DNA of 8,102 nt from an uncultured Prevotellaceae bacterium (GCA_902775075.1 CACYKX010000151.1:1-8102); one strand, 5' to 3'; counted from the stretch's first letter, positions 1-5,731 are shown. Made by a program: numbers and translations. Notes: generated by a model from the sequence alone, not told the origin.

Positions 1-274
1 GTCTGATTCTGTTCAGGCAGGCATTGCGCACGGCAGTCAGCAGATAATTGTCTTTCTTAGGTGGAATGTCGCTGTCTGCCACACGCAAGAAGACATCCTG
101 CACCACGTCCTCAGCCTCTTCGTCATCGCCCAACAAGACACTGGCCAGATGAATCATCTTGCTGTAGTTCCGGCGGAAAAGCTGTTCGATAAATTGCTTT
201 CGCTCAGCCAACTCCAAGCGAGCTTGGTTGGCACTCGATGAATCGCAATTTTCAAGTATTCTCTTATCAAGCAT
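1..274 (-). CDS. ECF-type RNA polymerase sigma factor, N-terminal part (cut by window edge)
   Basis: The visible 91 residues are the N-terminal half of a sigma-70 family extracytoplasmic-function sigma factor, which directs RNA polymerase to a specific set of promoters. Region 2 is clear. A helix around residues 28-48 (FIEQLFRRNYSKMIHLAS) leads into the core-binding segment DDEEAEDVVQDVFLRV at 50-65, and the DNA-melting/-10 recognition helix YLLTAVRNACLNRIR is at 77-91. Region 4 lies beyond the window. The start at 274 is favoured because an in-frame TAG lies three codons upstream, and the nearby ATG at 288 is out of frame. A -7 element (TACCTTTG) sits about 130 bases upstream. In this phylum such factors often pair with an anti-sigma factor and SusC/D-type targets, but the partner would be off the left edge, so the regulon cannot be inferred. 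Confidence 0.9.
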   Translation of the reverse strand, partial: MLDKRILENCDSSSANQARLELAERKQFIEQLFRRNYSKMIHLASVLLGDDEEAEDVVQDVFLRVADSDIPPKKDNYLLTAVRNACLNRIR

Positions 275-382
275 ATCAGTCTATTCATATTCGTGCCCCA
301 TTTTTGAGGCATGTCTATATATAAGACACTTCAGACCCATCATTTTTTACGGAATAGCCAACTATTTTCATTTTTTTCTTGA

Positions 383-523
383 TTAATTGCAAAATTTGGG
401 TGCAAAGGTACTGAAATTCCTGCTGTCTAACCCTCTTCCTGTTGAAAAATCACTTTTGCTGCACGATGTTATAGATAACCCTACCAGCAAGAAGATTAGA
501 AATAAAAATAGGTTCTTTTTCAT
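383..523 (-). CDS. Small putative lipoprotein, 46 residues
   Basis: Too short for most gene finders. The ATG at 523 is followed by a textbook lipoprotein signal peptide: two lysines at 2-3, a hydrophobic core at 5-17 (LFLFLIFLLVGLS), and the lipobox ITSC with the lipidated cysteine at residue 21. The mature part is only 26 residues (CSKSDFSTGR, then a stretch rich in F, S and N) and ends at a TAA. A -7 element TATCTTTG lies 42 bases upstream, a normal distance for this phylum. The reading frame stops 108 bases before the ECF sigma factor on the same strand, so the two could be co-transcribed. I recognise no family. It could be a genuine small envelope lipoprotein, or the surviving 5' end of a longer lipoprotein gene whose remainder was lost. 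The signal peptide is seen directly; expression and function are inference. Confidence 0.55.
   Translation of the reverse strand: MKKNLFLFLIFLLVGLSITSCSKSDFSTGRGLDSRNFSTFAPKFCN
403..410 (-). promoter_or_regulatory. Probable -7 promoter element for the sigma factor gene
   Basis: The minus strand reads TACCTTTGCA, an exact match to the Bacteroidota -7 consensus TAnnTTTG. A transcript would start near 396 and carry a leader of about 120 bases to the ATG at 274. The -33 region has no clear TTTG (only TTAG at roughly the right distance), so this rests on one box. It lies inside the last codons of the small lipoprotein ORF at 383-523, so either the two overlap or one of the calls is wrong. Confidence 0.4.
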
Positions 524-564
524 AATTAGATCAATTATAAAATTGTTAGATAATTAAGTTTGTA

Positions 565-572
565 CAAAGATA
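565..572 (-). promoter_or_regulatory. -7 promoter element upstream of the small lipoprotein ORF
   Basis: The minus strand reads TATCTTTG, matching TAnnTTTG. The predicted start near 558 gives a leader of about 35 bases to the ATG at 523. No good -33 TTTG exists at 19-20 bases; the nearest, TTTTTG, is only 10 bases away. The palindrome TTCGTTAACGAA at 602-613 lies about 30 bases upstream, where an activator might sit. Confidence 0.4.
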
Positions 573-601
573 TTCGTCAAAACAAAAATATATAATTTAT
601 T

Positions 602-613
602 TTCGTTAACGAA
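602..613. repeat. Perfect 12-base palindrome TTCGTTAACGAA
   Basis: An exact dyad centred between 607 and 608 in AT-rich DNA, just upstream of the TATCTTTG promoter element at 565-572. Its centre (GTTAAC) is shared with the AGTTAACT cores at 867-874 and 889-896. It might be an operator for the lipoprotein/sigma factor unit, but position and symmetry are the only evidence. Confidence 0.35.
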
Positions 614-717
614 TTTACCACATATTAATAATGTTTAAATAACCTTTCATTGTTTAATTTTCATCTGCAAAAAGGTACTCATAATTCGTGAATTCAGAAT
701 TAGCAACGAGTTGAATT

Positions 718-829
718 ATGAATACTGAAATTACGCACAAAATGCAACAACATGATTATCAACAAGTTACAATATTGCCACCTAATTTAACATCAAAACA
801 TACCAGAAATTTCGGTGTATTCTGTTAAC
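718..829 (+). pseudogene. Possible remnant of a transposase N-terminus (IS1182-like), frameshifted
   Basis: From the ATG at 718 a 36-residue frame begins MNTEITHKMQQHDYQQ and continues VTILPPNL, then ends at TAA 826-828. The pattern Y-x-Q-x-x-x-LPPNL resembles the extreme N-terminus of IS1182-type transposases, where it is followed by IPxxHPV and a V-rich helix. Here the next +1 frame, at 800-829, reads IPEISVYSVN, which fits that continuation if a single indel lies near 793-800. Nothing beyond 830 looks like transposase in any frame, so at most about 37 codons survive. The family assignment is from memory of the motif. A chance short ORF is the main alternative. Confidence 0.35.
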
Positions 830-858
830 TACACAAGGCTATACACCTATTCGCGACG

Positions 859-882
859 GCTTACGAAGTTAACTGCGTAAGC
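859..882. repeat. 24-base near-perfect palindrome with AGTTAACT core
   Basis: The arms GCTTACG (859-865) and CGTAAGC (876-882) are exact reverse complements, and the centre AGTTAACT (867-874) is itself palindromic. Only the pair at 866/875 is mismatched. As RNA it would be a 7-bp stem with a 10-base loop; as DNA it is a long dyad. It has no U-tract, so it is not an obvious terminator. It shares its core with the direct repeat that follows. Confidence 0.6.
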
Positions 883-900
883 TGATGAAGTTAACTGCGT
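865..900. repeat. Tandem direct repeat of GAAGTTAACTGCGT, two copies 22 bases apart
   Basis: Exact 14-base copies lie at 865-878 and 887-900 with the 8-base spacer AAGCTGAT. A third TTAACT at 825-830 is 44 bases before the first copy, twice the same period. A different pair, CTTTTGAG at 914-921 and 936-943, again repeats at 22 bases. The cluster could be a dispersed REP-like element or a set of regulator sites on one helix face. The sequence alone does not decide. Confidence 0.55.
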
Positions 901-975
901 TCAAAAAGACAACCTTTTGAGAGGTATTTTTCATGCTTTTGAGGGCCTCAACGCTTACCATACACGCTAGATGGA

Positions 976-1012
976 ACAAAAAATGGAACTGTTTTTCTAT
1001 TAACAGTTCCAT
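976..1012 (-). terminator. Rho-independent terminator of the transporter-queF unit
   Basis: On the minus strand, 38 bases after the queF stop, an 11-bp perfect stem (ATGGAACTGTT at 1012-1002 with AACAGTTCCAT at 993-983) encloses an 8-base loop and runs directly into TTTTTT (983-978). Stem, loop and U-tract have the standard order for transcription leaving queF. GC content of the stem is modest, as is usual in this phylum. Confidence 0.75.
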
Positions 1013-1049
1013 GATATAGTTTAAATTATTATAAATTATAACCCAAATA

Positions 1050-1520
1050 TTATTTATTCAGATTATGATTCATAAAACGATGTTCTGCCAACTTCTCATA
1101 CTTGGTTCCCGGTTTACCATAGTTGGCATAAGGATAGATGCTGATGCCACCACGTGGTGTGAAATAACCCGTAACTTCGATATATTTCGGATCCATCAAC
1201 TTGATAAGATCTTTCATGATGATGTTCACACAATCTTCATGGAAATCACCATGATTGCGGAAACTAAACAGGTAGAGTTTTAAACTCTTACTCTCTACCA
1301 TCCTGACATCAGGGATATAAGAGATGCGAATCTCTGCAAAATCCGGCTGACCGGTTATCGGACAAAGCGATGTAAACTCCGGACAGTTAAATTGCACCCA
1401 ATAGTCGTTTCCGGGATGCTTGTTAACAAACGATTCCAATACTTCCGGAGCATAGTCCATACAATATTTGGTCTTTGCACCAAGTGCTTTCAGTCCTTCT
1501 TCTTTTCTTGAATCTTCCAT
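1050..1520 (-). CDS. queF: NADPH-dependent 7-cyano-7-deazaguanine (preQ0) reductase
   Basis: QueF reduces the nitrile of preQ0 to the aminomethyl group of preQ1, using two NADPH, in the cytoplasm; preQ1 is then inserted into tRNA on the way to queuosine. The 156-residue length fits the short, unimodular QueF type. The nucleophilic cysteine is Cys53 in [13 protein letters not shown], with the proton-donor Asp at 60. The family signature ESKSLKLY is at 76-83, and the substrate-binding His/Glu lie in HGDFHED at 90-96. The C-terminal [13 protein letters not shown] matches the usual end of the fold. The start at 1520 lies five bases after the stop of the transporter gene, so the two are co-transcribed and share the upstream preQ1 riboswitch. 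No queC, queD or queE is in the window. No residue expected for catalysis is missing. Confidence 0.95.
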   Translation of the reverse strand: MEDSRKEEGLKALGAKTKYCMDYAPEVLESFVNKHPGNDYWVQFNCPEFTSLCPITGQPDFAEIRISYIPDVRMVESKSLKLYLFSFRNHGDFHEDCVNIIMKDLIKLMDPKYIEVTGYFTPRGGISIYPYANYGKPGTKYEKLAEHRFMNHNLNK

Positions 1521-1525
1521 ATCGC

Positions 1526-2215
1526 TTAGACATTAAATATTTTCAATACGTTATAGTCTATGTTGTCATCGTAGACGTCTTCGCCTTCGTGCTTCTTCAT
1601 AAACTTTACCACTCGGATGGTCACCGGTAGGGCTATGACCTCGTACAGGGTCTTGAGGACTACCTGCCAGATCATCAACTTAGGGAGCTCTTCTGTAGGA
1701 ACGACTCCACCTAAAGCCAGTGGAAAGAATAGCAAAGAGTCGCAACTCTCTCCTACCACGGTACTCCATACAGCACGCGACGAGAAATGGCGCCCTTGAT
1801 CATGGATCTTCATCTTGCTCATGACATAAGCGTTGGCAAAACTTCCTGCCAGGAAGGCTACGAAAGATGCTACGGCGATACGAGGGGCTAAACCGAAGAT
1901 AGCATGGAAACCTGCTTCGTTATGCCAATAAGGTGCTCCCGGTATCCAGTCGCAAAGGGCTCCCATGGTCACGAAAAAGAAGTTCATGGCAAAACCTGTC
2001 CATATCAACAGCCTTGCTTTGCGATATCCCCATACTTCGCATACGCAATCGTTGATAATATAGCTCACTGGGAACACGATGAGTCCACCGGTCAAACTAA
2101 TATCCAATACTGAGATTTGCTTTGTTTCTAATAGATTGGCTGCTATCAAGCAGACACAAAAAAGTATACTGAAAAGCATAAACAGTACACTCACCTGTTT
2201 TTTCTCTTGATTCAT
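1526..2215 (-). CDS. yhhQ: Queuosine precursor transporter (YhhQ/VUT family)
   Basis: This 229-residue inner-membrane protein belongs to the YhhQ (formerly DUF165, 'VUT') family, whose E. coli member takes up preQ0/preQ1. About six hydrophobic segments are visible, roughly at residues 9-29, 39-57, 68-90, 113-133, 155-173 and 182-203. Family hallmarks are [17 protein letters not shown] at 48-64, with acidic residues inside the membrane, and [18 protein letters not shown] at 151-168 after the basic segment GRHFSSR. Length is normal. It is the first gene of a two-gene unit with queF, an arrangement suggesting import of preQ0, reduction to preQ1 and use in tRNA. The start at 2215 follows a preQ1-I-type aptamer by four bases, so translation is probably shut down when preQ1 is plentiful. 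Which precursor it carries cannot be told from sequence. Confidence 0.93.
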   Translation of the reverse strand: MNQEKKQVSVLFMLFSILFCVCLIAANLLETKQISVLDISLTGGLIVFPVSYIINDCVCEVWGYRKARLLIWTGFAMNFFFVTMGALCDWIPGAPYWHNEAGFHAIFGLAPRIAVASFVAFLAGSFANAYVMSKMKIHDQGRHFSSRAVWSTVVGESCDSLLFFPLALGGVVPTEELPKLMIWQVVLKTLYEVIALPVTIRVVKFMKKHEGEDVYDDNIDYNVLKIFNV

Positions 2216-2219
2216 AATT

Positions 2220-2250
2220 CTTGTTTTTTACGAGGTTTACCAAGCACTCG
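2220..2250 (-). promoter_or_regulatory. preQ1-I riboswitch (translational, H-type pseudoknot)
   Basis: Found by hand-folding the leader. P1 pairs CGAG (2250-2247) with CTCG (2234-2231). P2 pairs CTTG in the P1 loop (2244-2241) with CAAG (2223-2220) in the tail. Between P1 and the tail is TAAAAAA (2230-2224), the A-rich strand typical of this class. Compared with the B. subtilis aptamer from memory, L1 is two bases, L2 is five bases, the ligand-pairing C comes just before the P1 3' strand (C2235), a U starts L1 (2246), and an A precedes the P2 C (2224). P1 has 4 bp instead of 5 and the tail is one base shorter. The 3' end of P2 lies four bases before the ATG at 2215, so ligand binding would block ribosome entry. 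The downstream genes are a queuosine precursor transporter and queF, the regulon expected of this class. Confidence 0.88.
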
Positions 2251-2268
2251 ATGATTGTAAATGGGCTG

Positions 2269-2276
2269 CAAAGATA
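2269..2276 (-). promoter_or_regulatory. -7 promoter element of the riboswitch-transporter-queF unit
   Basis: The minus strand reads TATCTTTGCA, an exact TAnnTTTG match. A start near 2262 would leave about 12 bases before the riboswitch aptamer and a 47-base leader in all. The -33 region is A/T-rich (an A8 run) without a good TTTG. Confidence 0.65.
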
Positions 2277-2331
2277 CATATTTTTTTTGTAACTTCCCAT
2301 TTCTATATCATTTTTTTCAATATTTCATCCT

Positions 2332-2377
2332 AAAAAGCCGAATAGGTAATCTATTGAATATCAGGAACGTACCTACT
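2332..2377 (-). terminator. Weak possible terminator after the MATE transporter gene
   Basis: Starting in the MATE stop codon, TAGGTA (2375-2370) can pair with TACCTA (2348-2343) across a 21-base loop. Alternatively AATAG (2355-2351) pairs with CTATT (2345-2341). Either stem is followed by CGGC and TTTTT (2336-2332). The stems are short and AT-rich, so termination here is uncertain; the next promoter is only about 60 bases further on. Confidence 0.3.
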
Positions 2378-3707
2378 CTTTAAGTTCTTTGAAGGTATAT
2401 ATCATAATAGGTATGGTGAGCAAAAAGCCTAGTATGTCGCTGACGCATTGACTGATTTCTACACCGAACAATCCCCAGAATTGTGGCAGGAGGATGACAA
2501 TAGGAATAAAGAAAAGTCCTCGACGAGAAGATGCCAGCAGATTTGCTCTCCATGGTTTACGACAGGTTTGCGTAAGCATATTGCTGGTCATACTGAAAGC
2601 ATTCAGCGGATAAGCCAACAATTGACAGCAGAGGGTGAAACCACCAATGGAGATTACGGCTGCGTCATCTCGGAAACAAGATACGATTTCTTGGCTAAAT
2701 ATTACTCCAAAAATGGCACAGATAAGGAGGAACAGGGTTCCTATCTTAACCGTAAACCAGTAGGCTCTACGGAGACGGGAATAAAGTCGTGCCCCATAGC
2801 AGAATCCACAAAGGGGTTGAAAACCTTGTCCTAATCCTACTACTGCTGACATCACCAGCATGGTCAACCGATTAACGATAGTCATAGCGGCGATGGCTGC
2901 ATCACCAAACTGCCCTGCCGACAGATTTAATGCTATCGTAGATAAGCAACCTAGGCCTTGACGGGAAAGTGAGGGACTACCTCCATAAAAGATTTCCTTG
3001 AACGCTTTCCACGATGGTCTGAAGTTTTTCCAATATATTCCTATATTCTGTTGGGTATAAGATAACCGTAACAAGATAAAGAAAGAAACGATCTGTCCGG
3101 TAACGGTTGCTATAGCTGCTCCACTGATTTCTAAATCAAACCAAAATATACAGATAGGGTCGAGTACGACGTTGAGGATTGCTCCTGTGGTAATACCATA
3201 CATCGCCAAGCGAGCATTACCTTGCAGACGCATCTGGTTATTGAGGGTGAGTGATGAGGTAAAAAAGGGGGCTCCCAGCAAAATAATACTTAGGTATTTC
3301 TCCGTATAAGGGAGTATGGTGGGAGTAGAACCTAACCAGACGGAAAGTGGACGTAGCATCATCTCTCCGATCACGAATATCAATAATCCGAAGAATAGAG
3401 AGAAGAAGAAGCCTGTAGATGCCATTTGTCGGGCCGTTTCATGATGCTTGGCACCTAACTCGCGAGAGATATAGTTTCCGGAGCCATGACCAAAGAAGAA
3501 GCCAAAGGCTTGAATAAAGAACATCACAGAAAAGACCACTCCCACTGCTGCCGTGGACTGTGTATCCAGTCGGCCCACGAAGAATGTATCTGCCATGTTA
3601 TAAAAGCTCGTTACGAGCATCGTTATTATGGTAGGTACTGCCATGGTCACCACGACCTTTTCTACTGGTGCGGTAGTAAGGAATTGGTAATTATCGCGCT
3701 TATGCAT
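2373..3707 (-). CDS. MATE family multidrug efflux transporter
   Basis: A 444-residue integral membrane protein with the two homologous six-helix halves of the MATE family, which export cationic or organic compounds in exchange for Na+ or H+. The first half begins near residue 18 with MAVPTIITMLVTSFYNMADTFFVG, the standard N-terminal MATE signature. The second begins near 240 with GGSPSLSRQGLGCLSTIALN. Phrases such as NNQMRLQGNARLAM (~155-168) and ILNVVLDPICIFW (~176-188) are typical of the DinF/MepA-like branch. Length is normal and no break is visible. It lies nine bases downstream of the antiporter gene, so it is probably the last gene of the run starting at nusB. Substrate cannot be predicted. 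A protein acting on an endogenous metabolite is as possible as drug export. Confidence 0.93.
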   Translation of the reverse strand: MHKRDNYQFLTTAPVEKVVVTMAVPTIITMLVTSFYNMADTFFVGRLDTQSTAAVGVVFSVMFFIQAFGFFFGHGSGNYISRELGAKHHETARQMASTGFFFSLFFGLLIFVIGEMMLRPLSVWLGSTPTILPYTEKYLSIILLGAPFFTSSLTLNNQMRLQGNARLAMYGITTGAILNVVLDPICIFWFDLEISGAAIATVTGQIVSFFILLRLSYTQQNIGIYWKNFRPSWKAFKEIFYGGSPSLSRQGLGCLSTIALNLSAGQFGDAAIAAMTIVNRLTMLVMSAVVGLGQGFQPLCGFCYGARLYSRLRRAYWFTVKIGTLFLLICAIFGVIFSQEIVSCFRDDAAVISIGGFTLCCQLLAYPLNAFSMTSNMLTQTCRKPWRANLLASSRRGLFFIPIVILLPQFWGLFGVEISQCVSDILGFLLTIPIMIYTFKELKE

Positions 3708-3716
3708 CGTAAGTTC

Positions 3717-4649
3717 CTATATCTGAAGGATTAGATAAACTATATATCCAATGAAAAGAATTGATAGGATGGCTCCTTCCCATCGCTCAATCTTATATTT
3801 GGTGAAACTAAACAGCCACAGGAGAATCATCGAAACGACAAGCATCGTAAGGTCGACTTGTGTGATACCATGAATAGACATCGGGGTTATCAATCCTGTG
3901 ATACCTAATATCATGAGGATATTAAAGACATTACTTCCAAGGACGTTTCCTATCGCAATACCACTGTTGCCCTTACGAGAGGCAACAACACTTGTGGCCA
4001 ACTCGGGAAGTGATGTTCCTCCCGCTACTATTGTCAGTCCGATAACAGCATCGCTGACTCCTAAGGTAGTGGCTAGTTTTGTGGCACCATTCACAAAGAT
4101 ATTACTACCCAATATCAAACCTGTAAGACCTATCAATAGAAAGGCTACTGCTTTCCATACTTTTATTGACTTTATCTGGGTATCTTCTTTCTTACTGTCG
4201 GCTGACTTGCTTTCCTTTATCGTAATCGTCATAAAGATCATGAAAAAGACAAAGAGTATGGCTGCATCCCACCGACTGATCTGTCCATCTTGACTAAGCA
4301 GATAGAGCATCACTGAAGCTACAAGGGCAAATGGTATATCTTTCCGTACGGTTGACTTTAATATCAACATAGGGGCTACCACTGCCGAGGTGCCTACGAT
4401 CAATAAGGAATTGAAGATATTGGAACCTATGACATTGCCTACTGCTAAACCTGATGTGCCCTTGATTGCCGATAATAAACTTATGGTGAATTCGGGCATG
4501 GATGTGCCCATGGCTACAACCGTAAGACCAATGACGACCTGACTGATTCCCATACGGTCGGCCAAGGCGACAGCGCCATCGGTAAGTCGATCGGCTCCCC
4601 ATAGCACTAATGCTATACCTACAACAATAAAGACAAGGTTGAGTATCAT
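3717..4649 (-). CDS. Calcium/sodium antiporter (CaCA family, YrbG-like)
   Basis: A 310-residue inner-membrane cation exchanger. It has the two inverted alpha repeats that form the ion path in the Na+/Ca2+ exchanger superfamily. Repeat 1 has GTSMPE at 48-53 and GNVIGSNIFN at 71-80. Repeat 2 has GTSLPE at 211-216 and GNVLGSNVFN at 234-243. Both acidic ion-binding glutamates are present (Glu53, Glu216). About ten membrane segments are split by a short charged cytoplasmic loop at 145-165 (KESKSADSKKED). Length is close to that of E. coli YrbG. It follows the unrecognised lipoprotein gene by 28 bases and precedes the MATE gene by nine. Exchange of Na+ or H+ for Ca2+ is a family expectation; the actual ions are not shown by the sequence. 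Confidence 0.93.
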   Translation of the reverse strand: MILNLVFIVVGIALVLWGADRLTDGAVALADRMGISQVVIGLTVVAMGTSMPEFTISLLSAIKGTSGLAVGNVIGSNIFNSLLIVGTSAVVAPMLILKSTVRKDIPFALVASVMLYLLSQDGQISRWDAAILFVFFMIFMTITIKESKSADSKKEDTQIKSIKVWKAVAFLLIGLTGLILGSNIFVNGATKLATTLGVSDAVIGLTIVAGGTSLPELATSVVASRKGNSGIAIGNVLGSNVFNILMILGITGLITPMSIHGITQVDLTMLVVSMILLWLFSFTKYKIERWEGAILSILFIGYIVYLILQI

Positions 4650-4677
4650 ATCTTATCTGAAATGAATTTATAAATCA

Positions 4678-5235
4678 CTATAGTGGACGTGATATTCTTA
4701 TCCTTCGGCCTGGAGCATAGCAGTAAATGCTATAGATGCCATTAGAATATTCTTTTTCGTAGCCATCATGGATAAGTGCGAAACCTGCCTGGATGACCTG
4801 TGACAACAGACTGTCATAGGCTTTCTGACTAAACACGCCAATCTCTACTTCGTTCTTATTAATACCTACATAACTTGATACGCCTTTTTTCATAGGTTTC
4901 GGCATGTCAAGATATGCACCGCTACTCAACTTCCTAGGTAGCTGACTATTCTTATAAAACAGGACAGCGTAATCTTTTAGGTTATAAGCTTTATAACCGT
5001 CAATGCGCTTATAACCATATTTCTTAGCTATCGCCATATCAGTTGTTCCTGCATCATACAGACGTATGCCATCACTGATAGTAAGCACTTCGCTCTTGAT
5101 ATCAACAAGATGAACGGCAAAAGTATCCGTCTGTTGGCTATTATCGGTATAACCGCTACTCTTTGTCGTAACACAAGACGTAACGACAAGTGCAGCCATT
5201 ATGACTGCACTTGATATCATTTTATATATTTTCAT
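4678..5235 (-). CDS. Unrecognised lipoprotein, 185 residues
   Basis: The longer frame reaches back to 5310 and would overlap the DUF5606 gene by 53 bases. I place the start at 5235, where a lipoprotein signal peptide begins: MKIYKM, a hydrophobic core at 7-18, and the lipobox VTSC with the modified Cys at 21. This leaves a 22-base gap to the upstream gene. The mature protein starts with a polar linker rich in S, T, Q and D. It continues with an apparently globular domain of about 145 residues containing AKKYGYKRIDGYKAYN (near 69-84) and a basic C-terminus ending PGRRIRISRPL. No family is recognised. It is probably anchored in the inner or outer membrane facing the periplasm. It lies between conserved housekeeping genes and two transporters, which does not fix a role. 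A lipoprotein is well supported; function is unknown. Confidence 0.8.
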   Translation of the reverse strand: MKIYKMISSAVIMAALVVTSCVTTKSSGYTDNSQQTDTFAVHLVDIKSEVLTISDGIRLYDAGTTDMAIAKKYGYKRIDGYKAYNLKDYAVLFYKNSQLPRKLSSGAYLDMPKPMKKGVSSYVGINKNEVEIGVFSQKAYDSLLSQVIQAGFALIHDGYEKEYSNGIYSIYCYAPGRRIRISRPL

Positions 5236-5257
5236 CCTAAACATATAATCATTTATA

Positions 5258-5704
5258 TTACTCTGCTGCCTCGGCGCGATCATCAATATTGTCGCCTTCT
5301 GTAGGGGCAAGAGATTCCTTGAAGTTGGTGATTCCTGCCTTTACTAGGATGTTGTACCACTGCAAGAGTTTCTTGATGTCACTATCGTGTACGCGATCTT
5401 GATCCCAGTTAGGAAGAACTTCTGTAAAGTAAGCTCTAAGTTCTTTGCTGCTTGCTTTCTTGTAATTGACAGAAGATTCCTTACTGTTCTCCTTCTTGCC
5501 TACATTCTCGAGAACCTGCCACAATGGAATATCGTCGGCATCTGTATACATGGCGATATCACCAAGAGAGGTTACACGGTCTGTCGCAAAAACAGGCTGG
5601 CGCTTGTGAGTCTCATCAAGTGCCTCTACTATAAGATTCATTTTACCACGAGATACCAGTTTGTAAAGGCCTGGTTTACCTGCTATTGAAAGAATTGTTT
5701 CCAT
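5258..5704 (-). CDS. DUF5606 domain protein, conserved in Bacteroidota
   Basis: A 148-residue soluble, probably cytoplasmic protein with no signal peptide. The N-terminal part (METILSIAGKPGLYKLVSRG, 1-20, then ALDETHKRQPVFATDRVTSL, 28-47) matches my memory of DUF5606, a compact beta-rich domain of unknown function. A second, helical part follows a lysine-rich linker (about 69-84) and includes ELRAYFTEVLPNWDQDRVHDSDIKKLLQWYNIL (about 88-120). The C-terminus is an acidic tail (EGDNIDDRAEAAE). It follows coaE by 27 bases, an adjacency I associate with this phylum, so a link to CoA supply or the neighbouring envelope genes is possible but unproven. The start at 5704 is the only one that keeps the conserved N-terminus. 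Confidence 0.85.
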   Translation of the reverse strand: METILSIAGKPGLYKLVSRGKMNLIVEALDETHKRQPVFATDRVTSLGDIAMYTDADDIPLWQVLENVGKKENSKESSVNYKKASSKELRAYFTEVLPNWDQDRVHDSDIKKLLQWYNILVKAGITNFKESLAPTEGDNIDDRAEAAE

Positions 5705-5731
5705 TTTATTCTAAATTATAATTTTTGTAAT

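Noticed and set aside
315..371. 18-codon ORF on the minus strand (MKIVGYSVKNDGSEVSYI), 11 bases after the small lipoprotein stop
   Set aside because: Too short to support, with no recognisable motif.
555..562. TAAGTTTG on the plus strand, a possible -7 box toward the transposase scrap
   Set aside because: No -33 partner at the right distance and no intact gene downstream.
821..952. CRISPR array, considered because of the regular spacing
   Set aside because: Only two 14-base copies with an 8-base spacer and a second unrelated pair; there are no repeat-spacer units of CRISPR size and no cas genes.
869..1012. 47-codon ORF on the minus strand beginning MELLIEKQFHFLF
   Set aside because: Its ATG lies in the 5' arm of the queF terminator and its 3' end is made of the direct repeats. 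It has no signal peptide or recognised motif, so it is probably a by-product of the hairpin and repeats.
933..1019. 28-codon ORF on the plus strand (MLLRASTLTIHARW...)
   Set aside because: It runs through the terminator stem-loop and the repeat region and has no coding character.
5236..5310. N-terminal extension of the unknown lipoprotein starting MPLQKATILM
   Set aside because: It overlaps the DUF5606 gene by 53 bases and would bury the lipoprotein signal peptide 25 residues inside the protein.
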